Shown: one piece after another, positions 33,902 to 47,433 of the stretch
Position numbering within the stretch: the first letter of the stretch is position 1
Layout of the letters: each line of letters opens with the position of its first letter
Assembly (NCBI RefSeq): GCF_051014445.1
Contig: NC_135141.1
Span: 8,804,001-8,868,000, forward strand
Direction: 5' to 3'
Origin: Colletes latitarsis
Lineage: Eukaryota > Arthropoda > Insecta > Hymenoptera > Colletidae
Length of the DNA stretch: 64,000 nt
Program-made: the position numbers and the translations under genes
The notes under the pieces: model-generated
What the model was told of the DNA's origin: nothing
Databases searched by the model: none
Seen by the model: only the letters and a program-made list of their open reading frames with translations

Positions 33902-36900
33902 GTCTGGTATTTGCAATCATCTGGCTCATACTTTCGCACTTACGCATACTTGTTGGCCAGATCCCGGGCTTTTTCTGGTTTGGATCACGTAGTAATGTGG
34001 TACCACATTGAAACAGTCAATTAAACCTGAATTCGAACAATAGATTAGAGGAAAACCCCGGTTAGGTTTGTGTTAGGTCTGCTATTTGCAATCATCTGGC
34101 TCATACATTCGCACTCTTGCATACTTGTTGGCCAGATCCTGGGCTTTTTCTGGTTTGGATCACGTAGTAATGTGGTACCACACTGAAACAGTCAATTAAA
34201 CCTGGATTGGATCAATATTTTAGAGGATAATACCGGTTAGGTCTGGATTATGTCCGGGATTTGCCCTCATCTGGCTCGTACGTTCGCATTTTCCTCATAC
34301 TTCTTGGCTAGATCCTGGGTTTCCGCTGGTTTGGATAACGTTGTAATGTGGTACCACACTGAAACGGTTAATTAAACCCGGATACGATCTATATTCTAGA
34401 GGATAACACCGGTTAGGTCCGGGTTATGTCTTGCATTTGCCCTCATCTGGCTCATACTTTCGCATCTTTCGCACATCTGTTAGCCAGATCCTGGGCTTTT
34501 TCTGGCCTGGATCACGTAGAAATGTGGTACCACACTGAAACAGTCAATTAAACCTGGCCTCCATCAATATTCTAAAGGATAATACCGGTTGGGTCTCGTC
34601 TAGGTCTGGGATTTGCCCTCATCTGACTCATACGTTCGCTTTTTTCGCATACTACTTGGCCAGATCCTGGGTTTTCTTCTGGTTTGGATCACGTAGTAAT
34701 GTGGCACCACACTGAAACGGTCAATTAAACCAGGCCCCGGTCAATATTTTAAAGGATAATACCGGTTGGGTCTCGTTTAGGTCTGGGATTTGCCCTCATC
34801 TGACTCATACGTTCGCTTTTTTCGCATACTACTTGGCCAGATACTGGGCTTTTTCTGGTCTGGATCACGTAGTAATGTGGCACCACACTGAAACGGTCAA
34901 TTAAACCAGGCCCCGTGCAATATTTTAAAGGATAATACCGGCTGGGTCTCGTTTAGGTCTGGGATTTGCCCTCATCTGGCTCATACATTCGCTTTTTTCT
35001 CATACTTCTTGGCCAGATCCCGGGCTTTTTCTGGTTTGGATCACGTAGTATTGTGGAACCACACTGAAAGTGTCACGTAAACCCGGATACGATCAATACG
35101 TTACAGGATAACACCGGTTAGGTTTGTGTTAGGTCTGCTATTTGCAATCATCTGGCTCATACTTTCGCACTCTCGCATGCCTGTTGGCCAGATCCCGGGC
35201 TTTTTCTCGTTTGGATCACGTAGTAATGTGGTACCACACTGAAACAGTCAATTTAACCTGGCTTCGATGAATATTTTAAAGGATAACAATGGTTGGGTCT
35301 CGGTTAGGTCTGGGATTTGCCCTCATCCAGCTCATACTTTCGCACCTTTCGCATACCTGTTGGCCATATCCTCGGCTTCTTCTGGTTTGGATCACGTAGT
35401 AGTGCGGTACCACACTGAAACAGTCAATTAAACCGTGCCCCGGTCAATATTTTAAAGGATAACACCAGTTAGGTCTGTTATTAGACTGCATCTGCCAATA
35501 CTTTCGCACTTTCGCATACTTGTTGGCCAGATCCTGGATTTTTTCAGTTTGGATAACGTAGTAATGCGGTACCACACTGTAGCAGTCAATTAAACCTGGA
35601 TTGGTTCAATATTTTAGAGGATAATACCGGTTAGGTCTGGGTTATGTCCGGGATTTGCCCTCATCTGGCTCATACTTTCGCATCTTTCGCACACCTGTTG
35701 GCCAGATCCTGGGGTTTCTTCGGGTTTGGATAACATAGTAATGTGGTACCACACTGAAACAGTCAATTAAACCTGGCCTCCATCAATATTCTAAAGGATA
35801 ATACCGGTTGGGTCTCGTTTAGGTCTGGGATTTGCCCTCATCTGGCTCATACGTTCGCATTTTTCGCATACTTCTTGGCCAGATTCTGGGTTTTCTTCTG
35901 GTTTGGATCACGTAGTAAGGTGGTACAACACTGAAACAGTCAATGAAACATGGGTACGAACAATATTATAGAGGATAACACCGGTTAGGTTTGTGTTAGG
36001 TCTGGGATTTGCCCTCATCTGGCTCATACGTTCGCATCTTTCGCACACTTGTTGGCCAGATCCTGGGGTTTCTTCGGGTTTGGATAACATAGTAATGTGG
36101 TACCACACTGAAACGGTCAATTAAACCAGGCCCCGGTCAATATTTTAAAGGATAATACCGGTCGGGTCTCGTTTAGGTTTGGGATTTGCCCTCATCTGGC
36201 TCATACGTTCACTGTTTTCGCATACTTCTTGGCCAGATCCTGGGCTTTTTCTGGTTTGGATCACGTAGTAATGTGGCACCAAACTGAAACGGTCAATTAA
36301 ACCAGGCCCCGGTCAATAATTTAAAGGATATCACCAGTTAGGTCTGTTATTTGACCCCATCTGCCAATACTTTCGCATTCTTCGCATACTTGTTGGCCAG
36401 ATCCTGGGTTTTCTTCTGGTTTGGATAACGTATAATTGTGGAACCACACTGAAAGAGTCAATTAAACCCGGATACGATCAATACGTTACAAGATAACACC
36501 GGTTAGGTTTGTGTTAGGTCTGCTATTTGCAATCATCTGGCTCACACTTTCGCACTCTCGCATGCCTGTTGGCCAGATCCTGGGCTTTCTCTCGTTTGGA
36601 TCACGTAGTAATGTGGTACCACACTGAAACAGTCAATTTAACCTGGCTTCGATTAATATTTTAGAGGGTAACACTGGTTGCGTCTCGGTTAGGTCTGCGA
36701 TTTGCCTTCATCTGGCTCATACTTTCGCATCTTTCGCACACCTGTTGGCCAGATCCTGGGCTTTTTCTGGCCTGGATCACGTAGAAATGTGGTACCACAC
36801 TGAAACAGTCAATTAAACCTGGCCTCCATCAATATACTAAAGGATAATACCGGTTGGGTCTCGTTTAGGTCTGGGATTTGCCCTCATCTGGCTCATACGT

Positions 36901-39900
36901 TCGCATTTTAGGCATACTTCTTGGCCAGATTCTGGGTTTTCTTCTGGTTTAGATCACGTAGTAAGGTGGTACCACACTGAAACAGTCAATGAAACATGAG
37001 TACGAACAATATTATAGAGGATAACACCGGTTAGGTTTCTGTTAGGTCTGGGATTTGCTCTCATCTGGCTCATACGTTCGCATTTTTCTCATACTTCTTG
37101 GCCAGATCCTGGGTTTTCTTCTGGTATGGATAACGTAGTATTATGGTACCACACTGAAACAGTCAATTAAACCTGGGTTGGATCAATATTTTAGAGGATA
37201 ATACCGGTTAGGTCTGGTTATGTCCGGGATTTGCCCTCATCTGGCACGTACGTTCGCATTTTCCTCATACTTCTTGGCTAGATCCTGGGTTTTCCGCTGG
37301 TTTGGATAACGTTGTAATGTGGTACCACACTGAAACGGTCAATTAAATCTGGCATCGATCAATATTTTAAAGGATAATACCGGACGGGTCTCGTTTAGGT
37401 CTGGGATTTGCCCTCATCTGGCTCATACGTTCACTGATTTCGCATACGTCTTGGCCAGATCCTGGGCTTTTTCTGGTTTGTATCACGTAGTAATGTGGTA
37501 CCACACTGAAACGGTCAATTAAACCAGGCCCCGGTCAATATTTTAAAGGATAATACCGGTTGGGTCTCGTTTAGGTCTGGGATTTGCCCTCATCTGACTC
37601 ATACGTTCGCTTTTTTCGCATACTTCTTGGCCAGATCCTGGGCTTTCTCTGGTTTGGATCACGTAGTAATGTGGCACCACACTGAAACGGTCAATTAAAC
37701 CAGGCCCCGTGGAATATTTTAAAGGATAATACCGGTTGGGTCTCGTTTAGGTCTGGGATTTGCCCTCATCTGGCTCATACATTCGCTTTTTTCTCATACT
37801 TCTTGGCCAGGTCCTGTGCTTTTTCTAGTTTGGATCACGTGGTAATGTGGGACTACACTGAAGCGGTCAATTAAACCTGGCCTCGATCAATATTTTAAAG
37901 GATAACACCGGTTAGGTCTGTTATTTGACACCATCTGCCCATACTTTCGCTTTTTTCTCATACTTCTTGGCCAGATCCTGGGCTCTTTCTGGTTTGCATC
38001 ACGTAGTAATGTGGCACCATACTGAAACGGTCAATTAAACCTGGCCTCCATCAATATTCTAAAGGATAATACCGGTTGGGTCTCGTTTAGGTCTGGGATT
38101 TGCCCTCATCTGACTCATACGTTCGCTTTTTTCGCATACTTCTTGGCCAGATTCTGGGTTTTCTTCTGGTTTGGATCACGTAGTAAGGTGGTACCACACT
38201 GAAACGGTCAATGAAACATGGGTACGAACAATATTATAGAGAATAACACCGGTTAGGTCCGGGTTATGTCTTGTATTTGCAATCATCTGGCACATACTTT
38301 CGCACTTTCGCATACCTGTTGGCCAGATCCTGGGCTTTTTCTGGTTTGGATCACGTAGTAATGTGGTACCACACTGAAACAGTCATTTAGACCTGGATCC
38401 GATAAATATTTTATGGGATCACACCGGTTAGGTCTGGGTTATGTCTGGGGTTGCCTTCATCTGGCTCATACTTTCGCATCTTTCGCATACCTGTTGGCCA
38501 TATCCTCGGCTCTTTCTGGTTTGGAACACGTAGTAACGTGCTACCACAGTGAAACAGTCAATTAAACCAGGCCCCGGTCAATAGTTTAAAGGATAACACC
38601 AGTTAGGTCTGTTATTTGACCCCATCTGCCAATACTTTCGCACTTTCGCATACTTTTTGGCCAGATCCTGGGCTTTTTCCCGTTTGAATCACGTAGCAAT
38701 GTGGTACCACACTGAAACAGTCAATTTAACCTGGCTTCGATGAATATTTTAAAGCATAACACTGGTTGGGTCTGGGTTATGTCTGGGATTTGCCTTCATC
38801 TGGCTCATACTTTCGCACCTTTCGCAAACCTGTTGGCCATATCCTCGGCTTTTTCTGGTTTGGATCACGTAGTAATGTGGTACCACACTGAAGCAGTAAA
38901 TTAAACCTGGATTGGATAAATCATTTAGAGGATAATACCGGTTGGGTCTCGTTTAGGTCTGAGATTTGCCCTCATCTGGCTCATACGTTCGCATTTTTCT
39001 CAAACATCTTGGCCAGGTCCTGGGTTTTTTCTAGTTTGGATCACGTAGTAATGTGGGACTACACTGAAGCAGTCAATTAAACCTGGCCTCGATCAATATT
39101 TTAAAGGATAACACCAGTTAAGTCTGTTATTTGACACCATCTGCCCACACTTTCGCATTTTTCGCATACTTGTTGGCCAGATTCAGCGATTTCTTCTGGT
39201 TTGTATAACGTAGTATTGAGGTACCACACTGAAACAGTCAATTAAACCCGGATACGATCAATACGTTAGAGGATAACACCGGTTTGGTTTGTGTTAGGTC
39301 TGGTATTTGCAATCATCAGCTCATTCTTTCGCACTTTCCTGGGCTTTTTCTGGTTTGGATCACGTAGTAATGTGGTACCACACTGAAACAGTCAATTAAA
39401 CATGGATTGGATCAATCTTTTAGAGGATAATACCGGTTGGGTCTCGTTTAGGTCTGGGATTTGCCCTCATCTGGCCCATACGTTCGCTTTTTTCTCATAC
39501 TTCTTGTCCAGATCCTGGGCTTTTTCTGGTTTGGATCATGTAGTAATGTGGCACCACACTGAAACAGTCAATTAAACCAGGCCCCGGTCAATATTTTAAT
39601 GGATAACACCAGTTAGGTCTGTTATTTGACCCTGTCTGCCAATACTTTCGCACTTTCGCATACTTTTTGGCCAGATCCTGGGCTTTTTCCCGTTTGGATC
39701 ACGTAGCAATGTGGTACCACACTGAAACAGTCAATTAAACCTGGATTGGATCAATCTTTTTGAGGATAGTACCGTTTGGGTCTCGTTTAGGTCTGGGATT
39801 TGCCCTCATCTGGCCCATACGTTCGCTTTTTTCTCATACTTCTTGTCCAGATCCTGGGCTTTTTCTGGTTTGGATCATGTAGTAATGTGGCACCACACTG

Positions 39901-42900
39901 AAACAGTCAATTAAACCAGGCCCCGGTCAATATTTTAATGGATAACACCAGTTAGGTCTGTTATTTGACCCCATCTGCCAATACTTTCGCATTTTTCGCA
40001 TACTTGTTGGCCAGATCCTGGGTGTTCTTCTGGTTTCGATAACATAGTATTGTGGAACCACACTGAAAGAGTCAATGAAACATGGGTACGAGCAATATTA
40101 TAGAGGATAACAACGGTTTGGGTTGTGTTAGGTCTGGTATTTGCAATCATCTGGCTCATACTTTCGCACTTTCGCATACTTGTTGGCCAGATCCTGGGTT
40201 TGCCGCTGGTTTAGATAACGTAGTAATGTGGTACAACACTGAAACAGAAAATTAAACCAGGCCCCGGTAAATATTTTAAAGGATAACACCAGTTAGGTCT
40301 GTTATTTGACCCCATCTGCCAATACTTTCGCAGTTTCGCATACTTGTTGGCCAGATCCTGGGCTTTTTCTGGTTTGCATCACGTAGTAATGTGGTACCAC
40401 ACTGAAACAGTCAATTAAACCTGGATTGGATCAATCTTTTAGAGGATAGTACCGGTTGGGTCTCGTTTAGGTCTGGGATTTGCCCTCATCTGGCCCATAC
40501 GTTCGCTTTTTTCTCATACTTCTTGTCCAGATCCTGGGCTTTTTCTGGTTTGGATCATGTAGTAATGTGGCACCACACTGAAACAGTCAATTAAACCTGG
40601 TTTCGATGTATATTTTAGAGGATAACACCGGTTAGGTCCGGGTTACGTCTACGATTTGCCCTCATGTGGCTTATACGTTCGCTTTTTTCTCATACTTCTT
40701 GGCCAGATCCTAGGTTTTCTTCTGGTTTGGATAACGTAGTAATGCGGTACCACAATGAAGCAGTCAATTAAACTTGCATTCGATCAATACTTTAGAGGAT
40801 AACACCGGTTAGGTTTGTGTTAGGTCTGGTATTTGCAATCATCTGGCTCATACTTTCGCATTAATCGCATACTTGTTGGCCAGATCCTGGGTTTTCTTCC
40901 GGTTTGGATCTTGTAATGTCGTACCACACTGAAACAGTCAATGAAACCAGGCCCCGATCAATATTTTAAAGGATAACACCGGTTGGGCCTTGGCTATGTC
41001 TGGGATTTGCCCTCATCTGGCTCTTACTTTCGCATCCTTCGCATACCTGTTGGCCAGATCCTGGGCTTTTTCTGGTTTGGATAACGTAGTAATGTGGTAC
41101 CACACTGAGACAGTCAATCAAACCTGGATTCGAACAATATTTTAGAGGATGACACCGGTTAGGTTTGTGTTCAGTCTGGTATTTGCAATCATCTGTCTCA
41201 TACTTTCGCATTTTTCGCAAACTTGTTGGCCAGATCCTGGGTGTTTTTCTGGTTTGGATCACGTAGTAATCTCGTACCACACTGAAACAGTCAATTAAAC
41301 CTGGATTCGAACAATATTTTAGAGGATGACACCGGTTAGGTTTGTGTTCGGTCTGGTATTTGCAATCATCTGGCTCATACTTTCGCATTTTTCGCAAACT
41401 TGTTGGCCAGATCCTGGGTGTTTTTCTGGTTTGGATCACGTAGTAATGTCGTACCACACTGAAACAGTCAATGAAACCAGGCCCCGATCAATATTTTAAA
41501 GGATAACACCGGTTGGGTCTTGGTTATGTCTGGGATTTGCCCTCATCTGGCTCATACTTTCGCATTTTTCGCATACTTGTTAGCCAGATCGTGGGTTTCT
41601 TCAGGTTTGGATAACGTAGTAATGCGGAACCACACTGTAGCAGTCAATTAAACCTGCATTCGATCAATACTATAGAGGATAACACCGGTTAGGTTTGTGT
41701 TAGGACTGGTATTTGCAATCATCTGGCTCATACTTTCGCATTAATCGCATACTTGTTGGCCAGATCCTGGGATTTCTTCTGGTATGGATCACGTAGTAAT
41801 GTCGTAACACACTGAAACAGTCAATGAAACCAGGCCCCGGTCAATATTTTAAACGATGACACCGGTTGGGTCTCGTTTAGCTTAGGAATTTGCCCTCATC
41901 TGGCTTATACGTTCGCATCTTTCGCATACCTGTTGGCCAGATCCTGGGCTTTTTCTGGTTTGGATGACGTAGTCATGTGCTACCACACTGAAACAGTCAG
42001 TTACACCTGGATTGGATCAATATTTTAGAGGATAACACCGGTTAGGTCTGGGTTATGTCTGGTATTTGCTATCATCTGGCTCATACTTTCGCATTTTTCG
42101 CATACTTGTTGGCCAGATCGTGGGTTTCTTCAGGTTTGGATAACGTAGTAATGCGGTACCACACTGAAGCAGTCAATTAAACCTGCTTTCGATCAATACT
42201 TTAGAGAATAACACCGGTTAGGTTTGTGTTCAGTCTGGTATTTGCAATCATCTGGCTCATACTTTCGCATTTTTCGCAAACTTGTTGGCCAGATCCTGGG
42301 TTTCGTTCTGGTTTGGATCACGTAGTAATGTCGTAGCACACTGAAACAGTCAATTAAACCTGGATTCGAACAATATTTTAGAGGATGACACCGGTTAGGT
42401 TTGTGTTCGGTCTGGTATTTGCAATCATCTGGCTCATACTTTCGCATTCATCGCATACTTGTTGGTCAGATCCTGGGCTCTTTCTAGTTTGGATCACGTA
42501 GTAATGTGGTACCACACGGAAACACTCAATTAAACCTGGATTGGATCAATATTTTAGAGGATAACACTGGTTAGGTCTGGGTTATGTCTGGAATTTGCAA
42601 TCATCTGGCTCATACTTTCGCAATAATCGCATACTTGATGGCCAGATCCTGGGTTTTCTTCTGGTTTGGATCGCGGAGTAAAGTCGTTCCACACTGAAAC
42701 AGTCAATTAAACCTGCAATCGATCTATATTTTAGAGGATAACACCGGTTAGGTCTGTGTTATGTCTGTGATTTGCTCTCATCTGGCTCATACTTTCGCAT
42801 CTTTCGCATACCTGTTGGCCTGATGCCGGGCTTTTTCTGGTTTGGATCACGTAGTAATGTGGTAACACACTAAAACACTCAATTAAACCGGGTTTCGATC

Positions 42901-45559
42901 TATATTTTAGAGGATACCACCGGTTAGGTGTGGGTTATTTCTGGGATTTGCCCTCTTCTGGCTCATACTTTCGCATTCTTCGCATACTTGTTGGCCAGAT
43001 CCTGGGCTTTCTCGAGTTTGGATTACGTAGTAATGTGGTACCACACTGAAACAGTCAATTAGATCTAGTATAAAGTATACGATCAATACTTTAGAGGATA
43101 ACACCGTCTAGATCTGGGTTATGTCTGGGATTTGCCCTCATCTGGCTCATACGTTCGCAATTTTCGCATACTTCTTGGCCAGCTCCTGGGTTCTGTTCTG
43201 GTTTGGATAACGTAGTATTGTGGTACCACACTGAAACAGTCAATTAAACGCAGATTCATCAATACGATAAAGGATAACACCGGTTTCGCTTGTGTTAGGT
43301 CTGGAATTTACCCTCATCTGGCACATGCTTCCGCATCTTTCGCATACTTGTTGGCCAGATCCTGGGCTTTTTCTGGTTTGGATCACGTAGCAATGTGGTA
43401 CCACACTGAAACAGACAATTAAACCAGGCCCCGATCAATATTTTAAAGGATAACTCCAGTTAGGTTTGGTATTTGACCACATCTGGCTCATACTTTCGCA
43501 CTTTCGCATACTTGTTGGCCAGATCCTGGGTTTTTTCTGGGTTGGATCAGGTTGTAATGTGGTACCACACTGAAACAGTCAATTATACCAGTCCCCGATC
43601 AATATCTTAAAGGATAACTCCAGTTAGGTCTGGTATTTGACCACATCTGGCTCATACGTTCGCAATTTTCGCATACTTCTTGGCCAGCTCCTGGGTTTTT
43701 TTCTGGTTTGGATAACATAGTAATGCGGTACCACACTGGAGCAGTCAACTACACCTGGATTCGATCAATACTTTAGAGGATAACACCAGTTAGGCTTGTG
43801 TTAGGTCTGGTATTTGCAATCATCTAGCTCATACTTTCGCATTTTTCGCATACTTCTTGGCCAGATCCTGGGTTTCCTTCTGGTTTGGATCACGTAGTGA
43901 GGTGGTACCACACTGAATCTGTTAATTAAACCTGGATTCGATAAATATTTTATAGGATAACATCGGTTAGGTGTGGGTTATGTCTGGGATTTGCCCTCAT
44001 CAGGTTCATACTTTCGCATTTTTCGCATACTTGTTGGCCAGATCCTTGGGTTTTTCTGGTTTGAATCACGTAGTAATGTGGCACCACACTGAAACAGTCA
44101 ATTAAACCTGACCTCGACCAATATTTTAAAAGATAACATCTGTTGGGTCTCGTTTAGGACTGCGACTTGCCATCATCTGGCTCATACTTTCGCATCTTTC
44201 GCATACCTGTTGGCCAGATCCTGGGCTTTTTGTGGTTTGGAACATGTAGTAATGTGGTAACACACTGAGAAAGCCAATTAAGCCTGGATTCGGTAAATAT
44301 TTGATAGGATAAGACGGGTTAGGTCTGGGCTACGTCTGGGATTTGCCCTCATCTGGCTCTTACTTTCGCATCTTTCGCATATTTGTTGGCCACATGCTTG
44401 GGTTTTTCTGGTTTGAATCACGTAGTAATGTGGCACCACACTGAAAGATTCAATTAAACCTGACCTCGACCAATATTTTAAAAGATAACATCTGTTGGGT
44501 CCCGTTTAGGACTGCGACTTGCCATCATCTGGCTCATACTTTCGCATCTTTCGCATACCTGTTGGCCAGATCCTGGTCTTTTTGTGGTTTGGATCACGTG
44601 GTATATTGGTACCACACTGAGAAAGCCAATTAAGCCTGGATTCGATAAATATTTTATAGGATAACACGGGTTAGGTCTGGGCTATGTCTGGGACTTGCCC
44701 TCATCTGGCTCTTACTTTCGCATCTTTCGCTTACCTGTTGGCCAGATCCTGGGTTTTTCAAGTTTGGATCACGTAGTAATGTGGTACCACACTGAAGCAG
44801 TCAATTAATCCTGGTTTCGATCTATACTTTAACGGATAACACCGGTTAGGTCTGGGTTATGTCCGGGATTTGCCCTCATCTGGCTCATACTTTCCCATCT
44901 TCCGCATACCTGTTGGCCAAATCCTGGGCTTTTTCTGGTTTGGATCACGTAGTAATGTGGTACCACACTGAAACAGTCAATTAAACCCAGATTCGATGAA
45001 TGCTTTAGAGGATAACACCGGTAAGGTCTGGGTTATGTCCGGGATTTGCCCTCATCTGGCTCATACTTTCGCATCTTTCGCATACCTGATGGCCAGATCC
45101 TGGGCTTTTTCTGGTTTAGATCACGTAGTAAGGTGGTACCACACTGAAACAGTCAATGAAACATGGTTACGAACAATATTATAGAGGATAACACCGGTTA
45201 GGTTTGTGTTAGGTCTGGTATTTGCAACCATCTGGCTCATACTTTCGCATTTTTCGCATACTTGTTGTCCAGAACCTGGGTTTTTTTCAAGATTGGATCA
45301 CGTATTAATGTAGTACCACACTGAAACAGTCAATTAAACCAGGCCCCGGCCAATATTTTAAAGGATAACACCAGTTAGGTCTGTTATTTGACCCCATCTG
45401 CCCATACTTTCGCATTTTTCGCATACTTATTGGCCAGATCCTGGGTTTTCTTCTGGTTTGGATAACGTAGTATTGTGGTACTACACTGTAACAGTCAATT
45501 AAACCCGGATGCGATCAATACGTTAGAGGGTAACACCGGTTTGGTTTGTGTTAGGTCTG

Positions 45560-47433
45560 TGTTAAAATATGTGCGAGTCGGTCTTTGGGGGGTTTTCTCC
45601 CCTGACCTGATCTCTCACCCTTTAACGGGGAGTCCGAAATTCGAGGGATTGGAATTGTGTGGGAAAGTGAATTGTACATTTAAAAATTTCCTTCGCCTGG
45701 TCCACTGCACACAGAGCGGTTATTTAAACAAAAATTAAATTGAAAATAAACAAAAAGGAAGGAAATTAATAAAAACGAGAAATTAAAATTATAAATTTTG
45801 TATTAAAATTGCAGGAAAAACCCGAGCTGAAGGCTCGGAAATACCTGCGCCGCCGTCGGACCCTACGGCTCTCGTCTCGGTCTTCTGTGATCAAAAAGAA
45901 GTACCGAAATTCGGCGGTTAATAACTGACAGCGCTCGGTACGTTGTCTGACTCGCTCTAATCCACACGCTCCTTTTTCCGTTTACGGTAAACAGGAGCGG
46001 GATTCTTACACAGCGATACACAACTGTGTTAGTGGACTGTATTATTATTTGAACGTTTCAGATTTTGGAAACGTTGAGTTGCAGATTAGGAAGACGAGAT
46101 TCTAATCTCGATATTCCCACTGCTGCAGGCTTGGTTTTTGCAGGAGAGGACAACAAGTGGAGGTTGTAAGGCTCCAAAGGTTGTCAACTCCGCGGTCCCT
46201 CGCCGTTCCCTAGTCCGTACGGGACCGGTGTGATGCAGAGCCTTAACTACGCAGAAGCGACTGATTATTAAGGGTCTAACACCACGGTGCCCTTTGAACG
46301 TAGTTCTACGTCGAGTGTCCGTACCCACTGACGATCTGGAACTCACGCTCGAGCAGATCGAAACCAGCCGAGATATTTACCCAGGGAATGCTAATAAGGC
46401 CCCTATCGGGTGTTATCCCAAACTTTTGTTTCTACCCTGGAAAACGACAAACCCAACCCAGGGAGTATGCAACAAAGTTGCCCTATAGATTGGGTTTTTG
46501 AACCGTGCATTAGCCAAGCAGAGAATCAAGAAATTCTCTCGGTTCTCGAACACGACCACTGATTACAGCAATCCGTGTTCTTCGTCGCAACGGTGGCGAT
46601 AATCAAGCACTATTTAAGTGTAAATTTGATTATGCTCAGCCACCGATTGCGGGTTAAATCTTTGGAAAGATAATCACGCTGATTTTATTCATTTCCACTT
46701 CTACACGACCACTGATTACAGCAATACGTGTTTATTCAGCACCGATGGCGGTAACTAATGATTATAAAAGTGTAAATTTGGTACTTTTCAGACATGGGTT
46801 GCTTTTTGAGCGAAGTGAAAAGAAAATCAGTTGGATTTTGTTTCCTTCCAAAATGGTTCGTTCGTCGCGGTGACCGATTTCTGCATGTGAACGTATGGAC
46901 GGAATATTTCGACACAAGGGCAGGATTATTTAACTCCGCTGCAGTCTCAATTCCGAGCAACTTTGTTCACATAATTCTACGACAAGTTAGACACAACTAA
47001 CTTGTCGAGAATCAGTCTCCGACTTCAGACGAGGTCGACCATGCGGTCCGCTCTCGTCGAGAACCAAATAGCGAGTGCACCTGAGACATACCTGCTTAAC
47101 CGTGGCCACGAGGGAGGGGAAATTTTCATCTCGTGGCGCTGTCTGGTCTAAGCTGTCTGTCTCTTATTAATTTTGAATCCTCTCTTCGTTTCGGCGTAGT
47201 AAAACCTGTTCTCTTGGAACCGTTACTGGGCCGATCGCGGAACTGTTATCGAATGTAAATACGGAGTTTTTCTATGCGGTATTGTTCCCGTAACGTATTA
47301 CGCCTCAGAGAAGACTCTGGAATGTCGCGTAACCAAGGAACAACACCGTACAAGGAATGGCCCGTTTCTCTATCGATCACGCGATGGTTTAACCGACGTT
47401 TTTCGATTGTCGAATTAACGCGATATTTAAACA
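45560..47433 (+). mobile_element. LTR-like element B, HOR copy 2
   Basis: Same element, same length and same GTCTG flanks (45555-45559 and 47434-47438) at the same place in the higher-order unit as the copy at 32028. It was therefore duplicated with the unit and did not insert separately. By eye it differs from the first copy by a G-to-T change near 46076. Confidence 0.75.
46763..46794 (+). promoter_or_regulatory. putative core promoter of element B (copy 2)
   Basis: TATAAAAG at 46763-46770 with TCAGAC 25 bp downstream, identical to the first copy. Confidence 0.42.

Larger units (their letters stand above)
26891..40600. repeat. large higher-order repeat, copy 1 (13,710 bp)
   Basis: The unit starts at TTTCGATGTATATTTTAGAG in a monomer marked by GTCTACGATTTGCCCTCATG. 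The same monomer opens copy 2 at 40601 and copy 3 at 54787. It contains about 68 satellite monomers plus LTR-like element B at 32028-33901. Compared with copies 2 and 3 it lacks one monomer near 27350. It carries two monomers near 28580-28930 that copy 2 lacks; copy 3 keeps one of them. A marker monomer with an insertion (AATTAGATCTAGTATAAAG) lies at 29526 and recurs in the other copies. Monomers of about 163 bp (AACACCAGTTAGGTCTGTTA) alternate with ~176-bp ones in the last third. No gene is present. Confidence 0.9.

Noticed and set aside
33204..34011. Short frames in element B (for example 33204-33428 minus, 33262-33468 plus, 33742-34011 plus)
   Set aside because: No recognisable domain. Both strands are open over short lengths, and one frame runs from the element into satellite. 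Identity between copies follows from the recent HOR duplication.
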